Shown: piece by piece, positions 23,670 to 29,923 of the stretch
How the letters are laid out: each line of letters opens with the position of its first letter
Numbering within the stretch: the stretch's first letter is position 1
Assembly (NCBI GenBank): GCA_022712815.1
Contig: JAFLJW010000266.1
Span: 1-29,923, forward strand
Origin: Pseudodesulfovibrio sp.
GTDB lineage: Bacteria > Desulfobacterota > Desulfovibrionia > Desulfovibrionales > Desulfovibrionaceae
Direction: 5' to 3'
DNA length: 29,923 nt
Position numbers and translations under genes: made by a program
The notes under the pieces: generated by a model
Told to the model about the DNA's origin: nothing
The model's input: only the letters and a program-made list of their open reading frames with translations
Database searches by the model: none

Positions 23670-23773
23670 CCAGTCATTCTAAAAAATCTCATTGCCGTAC
23701 CCGGTTGATTATTAGCTAATTCTTTATAATTACAGAATATCACATTCAGTAATGCTGCAAAACAATCGAGATA

Positions 23774-23803
23774 CCGACAGGTTTTTCGCCAATCTTTTAT
23801 AAT
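23774..23803 (+). promoter_or_regulatory. Sigma-70 promoter for the four-PAS cyclase
   Basis: A perfect TATAAT (23798-23803) with CCGACA (23774-23779) 18 bases upstream. It lies in the AT-rich gap 23670-23887 about 80 bases before the start. A second TATAAT at 23725-23730 has no good -35. Nothing else was seen in the gap. Confidence 0.5.
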
Positions 23804-23887
23804 GCTGTGGATATATCCGCCAACCTCGTTTACAACTAAGACTCGTGTGAACAGATTAGTACCATTCTAAAAAGAGTATTATTGACC

Positions 23888-26800
23888 ATGTTCAAAACAG
23901 TCAAAGAATTCATTAAAATATTCGGGCCGTTGGCCTTGGGGGTATGTCTTGTCTCGACATGGTTTCTGTACACCCGCAATAAAAGTCACCAGGAACTCAT
24001 AGGCCAGCGGCAGGGAACTGTTGTTGCCGTGGATTCGCGGATCATTGCTCACGATGTGGCGTTGCGGTCCTCTGATGCCAAGTATCTGGCACGCCTCGTG
24101 GCCCGCAGGCTCAGTGCTCAACCCGAAACAATCGGACTTCGAGGGATCGAGGACGATTTCGCCGACTTTGCCCGGAGTCGCCAGTCCTACTATCTTCTCC
24201 GTTTCCTGGACGAGACAGGCATGGAACGCATACGCCTGAGCCGCTCCTTTGCCGGACCTGTGGTCAACACGCTAAAAACCATGCAAAATAAAAATGACCG
24301 TTACTATTTCCAAAAGACCATGCTGGCTGGGAAAGATGATGTCTATATTTCCCATTTCGACCTCAACATTGAGCATAGATATGTTGAAAGGCCGTTTAAG
24401 CCCACTCTTCGTTTCGCCTGCCCCGTCATTGACGATGCAGGTCAAAAAAAGGGAATAGTGGTCCTTAATTTCAACGGTTCATCTCTTTTGGAAAGTCTTG
24501 AATTCCAGGCAACTTCCGAAGGGAGCATCCCCATGCTCACCACCAGCCATGGACATTGGATCATTGCCGCTGATCCGGCAGATGAGTGGGGACATGTTCT
24601 GGAAGAGACAAATGACGCTTCCATGCCCAACCGCTTCCCGCAGGCATGGGATAAAATCACCAACAATGAAAAAGGACAGGTTCTGACTTCTCATGGCCTG
24701 TTCACATTTGACACCATTGACGTCATTCCCGGTTCTGTTATCTCAAAAAGTCCCCCTTCTCCCGATGAAGCCAAACTACGATGGAAAATCCTCACCTGGG
24801 TGCCTTTAGCTCAGTTGACCGTTCTCTGGATGCCTCTTTTCATTTTCCTTGTTGCCATGGCCCTCATTCTGCTTTCTTTTGGTTGCTGGCATCTGGCCGG
24901 GTACAGGATTAACCAGTCTGAAATCGAAATCAGACTCAGGGAAAATGAAGAGCGGACCATGGCTATCAGCCAATCATCGCAGGATGCTATCGCCATGGTC
25001 GACGGCCAGGACCAGATCACTTACTGGAACCCCGCAGCAGAGCAACTTTTTGGATATGCTGCCGAAGAAATGCTGGGACAAAAGCTGCACGATCTACTGG
25101 CTCCCATGGAGTTGCGTCCCATCGCAAAAAAAGCCCTCACGGATTTCGCCGTCAATGGCAAGGGACGATCCGTGGGCAACGTGCTTGAATTCGATGCCCT
25201 GCACAAAGACGGGAGCCTTGTCCCGGTCGAGCTTTCTGTTTCTTCTTTCAGACTCAAAGAAAAATGGTACGCGGTTGGTTCCATGCGGGACATCACACGC
25301 CGCAAACAAAACGAACTAAAGCTCAAACGCAGCGAGGAAACCAGTCGGGCTTTGATCAATGCACCAACGGAAAGCGCCATGCTTATCGAGCCCAATGGAA
25401 CCATCGTCGCCATCAATAAAGTTGGAGCACACAAACTGGGTAGCAGCGTGGGAAAAATGATCGGCCAAAACGCTTACGCCGTCATCTCTCCCGACCTGAC
25501 CGGCAACCGCAAAGACATCTTCAAGCAGGTGCTGGAGACCGCGGAACCGGCAAGATTTGAACACGTCGGTGGGAATCGCCTGTTTCTGGTCAATGTCTAT
25601 CCAACCAAAACTCCTGACGGATCAGTGGACCGGCTTGCCATATTCGCCCGCGATGTGACCGAACAGCGAGAGGCTGAACGAGCCCTGATGCTTTCCGAAC
25701 AGCGGTTCAGAGACGTCAGTGAGGCGGTCGGCGAATATATTTGGGAAACCGATGAAGAGGGCCTTTTCAAACTCCTGACGGAGGATGTGGTATCCGTGCT
25801 TGGCTACACGGCTGAAGAACTCACAGGACGCCCATCCTTCGACCTCATGCCAAAAGAAGACATCAAGGATTACAATACATGGCAGAACAGTATTTACGGT
25901 AAACGCGAATCCTTCACCAATATAGAATTGAGAAATATCACCAAGGATGGCCGGACCATCTGGATGCAGATCAGCGGCGTTCCCTATTATGATGAAAAGA
26001 GGAAGTTCCTGGGCTATCGCGGTGCCGGCATGAACATCACCGACCGCAAGGCAGCAGAAAATGCCGTCAAGACCAGCGAACGTAAATTGCGGGCTCTGGC
26101 CAAATCCGCATACGATGCCATCATCACGATTGATACCAATGGCTGCGTCTCATTCTGGAACCACGCGGCAGAAAAGCTCTTCGGCTACAAGGAGTCAGAA
26201 GCTCTGGGCAAAGAAATACATTCCATGATCGCTCCGCCCGAAGAACGGCCCAAAGCCGAACTGGGCATGTACGAATTTGCCATGACCGGTAATGGACCTG
26301 CCGTGGGCAGAATCGAAGAAACCATTGCCCTTCACAAGGATGGAACCAGGATTCCAGTCGAACGATCGGTCTCTGGATTTCAACTGGGTGAAGACTGGCA
26401 CGCCGTGGCAACCGTCCGTGACATCACCGAACGCAAGGAACTTGAAGCCAAGCTCAGGAAACTCGCCACCACCGACAGCCTTACCGGACTCTATAATCGC
26501 CGCCGGTTCATGGAACTCTCGGAGCGGGAATTTACCCGGAGCCTGCGCTATAACCGGCCACTTGTCATGTTCATGATGGACATAGACCACTTTAAAAAGG
26601 TCAATGATACTTATGGACATGACATCGGCGACATGGTGCTGCGTTCCTTGTCCAAAACAACCCTCATCGCACTGAGAAAGGCCGACATCCTGGGCCGCCT
26701 CGGAGGTGAGGAGTTCGGAGTATTGCTGCCGGAAACCGGTAAGGACACGGCCGTGGAAATTGCCGAACGATTGCGTTCCTCGATCGAGGGAACCGTCATC

Positions 26801-26953
26801 TCCGCCAATTCAAACAATATCAACATCACCATCAGTCTCGGAGTGGCTTGTCTGGACCCGAAAACCAAGAACATTGAACAGCTCCTCAAACGGGCTGATG
26901 TGGCCCTCTACAAGGCCAAACAATCAGGTCGAAACCGTTCCGTTCTTGGCTGA
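23888..26953 (+). CDS. Diguanylate cyclase: double-Cache sensor-PAS x4-GGDEF
   Basis: 1021 residues from ATG 23888; an in-frame TTG two codons earlier is possible. TM1 is near 11-30. A periplasmic double-Cache-like domain (about 35-300) has FLDETGMERIRLSRS and, later, DVYISHFDLNIEHRYVERPF before RFACPVIDDAG. TM2 is near 301-334. Four PAS domains follow at roughly 350-475, 486-598, 605-724 and 735-853. The first and last resemble each other closely (both have WNxAAExLFGY and RDIT). The GGDEF domain has GGEEF (939-943) and an RKAD I-site five residues earlier, so it should make c-di-GMP under product inhibition. There is no EAL domain. It has its own promoter and lies between two other c-di-GMP genes. 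Confidence 0.92.
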   Translation: MFKTVKEFIKIFGPLALGVCLVSTWFLYTRNKSHQELIGQRQGTVVAVDSRIIAHDVALRSSDAKYLARLVARRLSAQPETIGLRGIEDDFADFARSRQSYYLLRFLDETGMERIRLSRSFAGPVVNTLKTMQNKNDRYYFQKTMLAGKDDVYISHFDLNIEHRYVERPFKPTLRFACPVIDDAGQKKGIVVLNFNGSSLLESLEFQATSEGSIPMLTTSHGHWIIAADPADEWGHVLEETNDASMPNRFPQAWDKITNNEKGQVLTSHGLFTFDTIDVIPGSVISKSPPSPDEAKLRWKILTWVPLAQLTVLWMPLFIFLVAMALILLSFGCWHLAGYRINQSEIEIRLRENEERTMAISQSSQDAIAMVDGQDQITYWNPAAEQLFGYAAEEMLGQKLHDLLAPMELRPIAKKALTDFAVNGKGRSVGNVLEFDALHKDGSLVPVELSVSSFRLKEKWYAVGSMRDITRRKQNELKLKRSEETSRALINAPTESAMLIEPNGTIVAINKVGAHKLGSSVGKMIGQNAYAVISPDLTGNRKDIFKQVLETAEPARFEHVGGNRLFLVNVYPTKTPDGSVDRLAIFARDVTEQREAERALMLSEQRFRDVSEAVGEYIWETDEEGLFKLLTEDVVSVLGYTAEELTGRPSFDLMPKEDIKDYNTWQNSIYGKRESFTNIELRNITKDGRTIWMQISGVPYYDEKRKFLGYRGAGMNITDRKAAENAVKTSERKLRALAKSAYDAIITIDTNGCVSFWNHAAEKLFGYKESEALGKEIHSMIAPPEERPKAELGMYEFAMTGNGPAVGRIEETIALHKDGTRIPVERSVSGFQLGEDWHAVATVRDITERKELEAKLRKLATTDSLTGLYNRRRFMELSEREFTRSLRYNRPLVMFMMDIDHFKKVNDTYGHDIGDMVLRSLSKTTLIALRKADILGRLGGEEFGVLLPETGKDTAVEIAERLRSSIEGTVISANSNNINITISLGVACLDPKTKNIEQLLKRADVALYKAKQSGRNRSVLG

Positions 26954-27054
26954 TTGATCTGTCATTATTCACCTTCCTTCCCTTTTCCCTTTGCAAAGAG
27001 TAGGCTACAGTCAGACTTGACCAATGGCCGCTCATTCCGGCCGGGACCAAATAT

Positions 27055-29553
27055 ATGAACCCAATAAAAAGTGTAAGCCTTTTCAAATACACACCCTTTC
27101 GCGTTCTACTCCCCGCGATACTAATGATCCTGCTATTTGCAGGTTCCATATTCCTGTATCTGCTGCCTTCCGTGCAGACAGCGTTCATGGGCTACAAGAA
27201 AGAAACCATCCATGAATTGACCGGGTCTGTCATCAACACCCTGAGCCATCTCAACAATCGTGCCGACAAGGGAGAACTTTCCCAGAAGGAAGCTCGCAAG
27301 ATGGGTTTTGATATGATCAAGGCCATGCGCTACGGCCCGCAGGGCAAGGATTATTTCTGGGTCAACGACACTACGGCCCGCATGATCATGCATCCTTACC
27401 GGCCCGATCTTGAAGGCAAGGATCTGTCCGATTACAAGGACAAGGCGGGAAAGCACATCTTCCTGGAGTTTGTCAAAGCCGCCCAGGACCACCGTGGCGG
27501 ATTCGTTGACTATTACTGGCAGTGGAAAGACCAGCCGGGAAAAGTCGTCAAGAAGCTGTCTTATGTCCGTGAATTCAAACCATGGGGATGGATCGTCGGC
27601 ACCGGCATCTATCTGGATGATGTCGAAATGGAAATGGCCGGATATCGCAACCGAATCACGCTCATCTTCCTGACCATCCTGCTGATTATCGCCGGACTCA
27701 AGTTCTATATCCTCAGGCAGGCCGCCCTGACCGAGGAGAAAAAGGTCAAGATACAATCCCAGCGCGAACGCCTTGTCCACGCCCTTCGGGAAGGAGAAGA
27801 GCGATACCGGACTATTGCCGATTTTGCCTATGACTGGGAAATATGGACCGGTGTTGACGGCACAGTTCTCTACTGCTCTCCTTCCTGCGAGCGGATCACA
27901 GGTTATCCGCCCGAACGTTTTTTCGAGACCCCGGAATTGGTGCGCGACATTATTTTTCCCGATGATCACAATGCCTGGGACGACTTTCTGATCGAGGCCA
28001 ATTCCGAAAAAGGATATTCCCTCGATTTTCGTATCAACACCGCCGATGATAAAATACGCTGGCTCGGTGTGGTCGGACGCAGTGTTTCCGGCATTGGAAT
28101 GAAGCCTCTGGGCATTCGATGCAGTTTCCGCGATATCACCGAGCGCAAGCAGATGGAAGACCAGCTTCGGCATCAGGCCCTGCACGACCCGCTCACCAGC
28201 CTCGCCAATCGCACTCTCTGTCTCGACCGCGTGAGCCAGGCCATGCGCCGGGCCAAACGACGTGAAGACTACTACTTTGCCGTGGTATTTCTCGATCTGG
28301 ACCGTTTCAAGATCATCAACGACTCTCTGGGCCATCGCTTTGGCGACATGGTGCTTACAGAAACGGGCAATCGCCTCAACGAACATGTCCGGGGACTAGA
28401 CACGGTCTCCCGCTTCGGTGGTGATGAATTCGTGCTGCTCCTCGACGAACTCTCCAGTCCGGGCGAGGCCATCCGCATCATCAAACGGATTCGTCTGGAG
28501 CTGGCCAAGCCGTTCTCCTTCAACAGCCACAAGGTTCAGACCACGGCCAGCTTTGGTATCGTCCTGAGCCCTGTGGATGATGTCAAAGCCCCTGACGTGC
28601 TCCAACACGCCAACATCGCTATGCACCGGGCCAAGGAGGCTGGACGAAACCGATTCAAGGTCTTCACCGGACGCATGCTGGAAAATGCCGTTGACTTGCT
28701 CACGCTGGAAAATGATATGCGCCAGGGACTTGAAAGTGGAGAATTTTATGTAAAATACCAACCCATCATGGACCTCGACGGCTCAGACCTCATCGGCTTC
28801 GAGGCCCTTGCCAGATGGAATCATCCTGAACGCGGCCCCATACCGCCATCACAGTTCATCCCCATAGCCGAAGAATCCGGCCTTATTCTCGAACTTGGTG
28901 AATGGGTACTCCAGACCGCACTTCAAACCATGGCCGACTGGCGCAAGGTCTCCCCAGGAGCCAAGAATATCTTCATGTCCGTCAACCTTTCCAGCAAACA
29001 ATTTGCCCGCATGGAGCTGGACAAGGTGGTGCTTTGCGCCCTCAAGGATGCCGACCTGCCTCCCTCGGCCCTCAAGCTCGAAATCACTGAATCCGCCATC
29101 ATGGACCATCCCGAAGCGGCTGTCCGCACTCTCAAACGCCTCCGCAAGACCGGTGTTCATTTCTCCATCGACGATTTTGGTACCGGCTATTCGTCGCTCT
29201 CCCAACTCCAGCAACTTCCGGTGGACACCCTCAAGATAGACCGATCTTTTATTTCGCGCATGAAGTCAGACCCGGAAAACATGGAAATTGTTAAGGCTGT
29301 CATAGCCTTGGCCCACTCTCTGGACCTCAGCGTCATCGCCGAGGGGGTCGAAGAACCAGACCAGCTCTGCTCGCTCCTTGATCTCAACTGCGAATGTGTT
29401 CAGGGATTCTTCTTCCACAAACCCATGAGTACGGAAAAGGCCCTGGTTCTCCTGAAAAGCCGGGAGACTGCCAGCAACTCTTCGCCCAAATACAAAATGA
29501 CCGAAGCCAAACGCGACTGCCACGAAACAATCATGTCCGAGGAAGAGCACTAG
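27055..29553 (+). CDS. Membrane c-di-GMP enzyme: Cache-PAS-GGDEF-EAL
   Basis: 832 residues. TM1 (about 17-40) precedes a single-Cache (sCache_2-like) periplasmic domain (about 45-190). That domain contains GKDYFWVNDTTARMIMHPY and, near its end, REFKPWGWIVGTGIYLDDVE. TM2 is near 200-220, then a PAS domain (about 245-365) and GGDEF with the motif at 455-459. An RGLD I-site lies five residues before the motif. The EAL domain keeps EAL (583-585), EITES, DDFGTGYSS and AEGVEEPDQL, so phosphodiesterase activity is plausible. sCache_2 domains often bind small carboxylates. The C-terminal 30 residues after the EAL domain are polar and unstructured. It starts 101 bases after the four-PAS cyclase. Its enzymatic half is clearly paralogous to the 4599-7172 protein. 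Confidence 0.92.
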   Translation: MNPIKSVSLFKYTPFRVLLPAILMILLFAGSIFLYLLPSVQTAFMGYKKETIHELTGSVINTLSHLNNRADKGELSQKEARKMGFDMIKAMRYGPQGKDYFWVNDTTARMIMHPYRPDLEGKDLSDYKDKAGKHIFLEFVKAAQDHRGGFVDYYWQWKDQPGKVVKKLSYVREFKPWGWIVGTGIYLDDVEMEMAGYRNRITLIFLTILLIIAGLKFYILRQAALTEEKKVKIQSQRERLVHALREGEERYRTIADFAYDWEIWTGVDGTVLYCSPSCERITGYPPERFFETPELVRDIIFPDDHNAWDDFLIEANSEKGYSLDFRINTADDKIRWLGVVGRSVSGIGMKPLGIRCSFRDITERKQMEDQLRHQALHDPLTSLANRTLCLDRVSQAMRRAKRREDYYFAVVFLDLDRFKIINDSLGHRFGDMVLTETGNRLNEHVRGLDTVSRFGGDEFVLLLDELSSPGEAIRIIKRIRLELAKPFSFNSHKVQTTASFGIVLSPVDDVKAPDVLQHANIAMHRAKEAGRNRFKVFTGRMLENAVDLLTLENDMRQGLESGEFYVKYQPIMDLDGSDLIGFEALARWNHPERGPIPPSQFIPIAEESGLILELGEWVLQTALQTMADWRKVSPGAKNIFMSVNLSSKQFARMELDKVVLCALKDADLPPSALKLEITESAIMDHPEAAVRTLKRLRKTGVHFSIDDFGTGYSSLSQLQQLPVDTLKIDRSFISRMKSDPENMEIVKAVIALAHSLDLSVIAEGVEEPDQLCSLLDLNCECVQGFFFHKPMSTEKALVLLKSRETASNSSPKYKMTEAKRDCHETIMSEEEH

Positions 29554-29662
29554 ACGGGCAAGCCATCACCTTCTCCGAGCCCAGCCATCACGAAAAATTA
29601 TCATCTCTTCTCTGGATTAATCCGCTCATCGGGATTATACCTCGCTCCAAATGGAGCAAAAA

Positions 29663-29923
29663 ATGCAAAAAGAGAATCATTATATTAAAACAATGTTGAT
29701 TACAGATACGAATAACATAGTTTTTATCCGAGCACATAAACCTAAAATGCATAGTGATGACTTAAGTATAGTAAGACCTATAATTAAGGCAGTAAATGAG
29801 AGAAAAAAGTCTCTTTATGGATTTGAAGCTGGTAAGATGAGTGTGCCATATAGAATTACTATCCCTATTATCTATGATGGTGTTCATTACGGTGTATTAG
29901 ATATGGGTATAAATAGTAACTTT
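29663..29923 (+). CDS. Double-Cache sensor fragment (cut by right edge, 5' end probably missing)
   Basis: 87 visible codons from the ATG at 29663, which has GGAG six bases upstream; the frame is open from 29621. The product includes MLITDTNNIVFIRAHKPKMH, then DDLSIVRPIIKAVNERKKSL and YGFEAGKMSVPYRITIPIIY. This is a double-Cache (dCache_3-like) periplasmic sensor segment of the kind found in chemoreceptors and kinases, which I associate most with Campylobacterota. Such domains normally follow an N-terminal membrane helix and a long helical stretch, both absent here, so the 5' end seems truncated. The DNA is far more AT-rich than the gene before it, suggesting foreign origin. The true extent and whether it is expressed cannot be seen. 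Confidence 0.6.
   Translation, partial: MQKENHYIKTMLITDTNNIVFIRAHKPKMHSDDLSIVRPIIKAVNERKKSLYGFEAGKMSVPYRITIPIIYDGVHYGVLDMGINSNF

Noticed and set aside
27133..28386. 417-codon open frame on the minus strand
   Set aside because: It lies opposite the Cache-PAS-GGDEF-EAL gene and has no recognisable motif.

Overview
The window looks like a chromosomal segment of a Desulfovibrio-type sulfate reducer (Desulfovibrionaceae). The main reasons are a periplasmic, Tat-exported, selenocysteine-containing formate dehydrogenase pair (fdhA-fdhB, three-cluster FdhB without a membrane anchor), an anaerobic-type cobyrinate a,c-diamide synthase, a fliJ-motE flagellar pair, and a large number of c-di-GMP signalling proteins. 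Coding DNA is moderately GC-rich. Both edges are more AT-rich and carry mobile or foreign-looking DNA. No tRNA, rRNA or CRISPR array was seen.

Layout. 1-660: start of an IS3-family insertion sequence running off the left edge, then a decayed, frameshifted IS110-family transposase tail ending at a 14-bp perfect inverted repeat. 683-3189 (minus): a small anchored hypothetical protein, a UMF1-type MFS transporter and an AMMECR1-domain protein. 3298-7172 (plus): a branched-chain-amino-acid-type periplasmic binding protein, translationally coupled to a membrane HAMP-PAS-GGDEF-EAL protein. 7303-10673 (plus): a TPR protein, cbiA and dinB, closely spaced. 10806-13483 (plus): an exported hypothetical protein, a strong terminator, a 56-residue Cys-rich protein, and overlapping fliJ and motE. 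13607-14353: truA. 14571-18338 (minus): fdhA (in-frame UGA = Sec194) and fdhB, preceded by a long structured leader that contains a possible leader ORF. 18983-20218 (plus): an orphan MacB/FtsX-type permease. 20253-22208 (minus): a ferredoxin-nitroreductase fusion and two lipoproteins. 22392-29553 (plus): a small exported protein with a membrane degenerate-GGDEF protein, then a four-PAS diguanylate cyclase, then a Cache-PAS-GGDEF-EAL protein. 29621-29923: AT-rich DNA encoding a double-Cache sensor fragment cut by the window edge.

How it fits together. The strongest theme is c-di-GMP: four GGDEF proteins with four different input arrangements. Three look catalytically competent and one has lost its active site but keeps the RxxD c-di-GMP-binding I-site, so it is a candidate receptor. 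The binding protein/GGDEF-EAL pair has the organisation of the NspS-MbaA ligand-sensing pathway of Vibrio, but with a different binding-protein class. The fdhAB operon supplies periplasmic formate oxidation. The remaining genes (cbiA, dinB, truA, amrA) are housekeeping or accessory.
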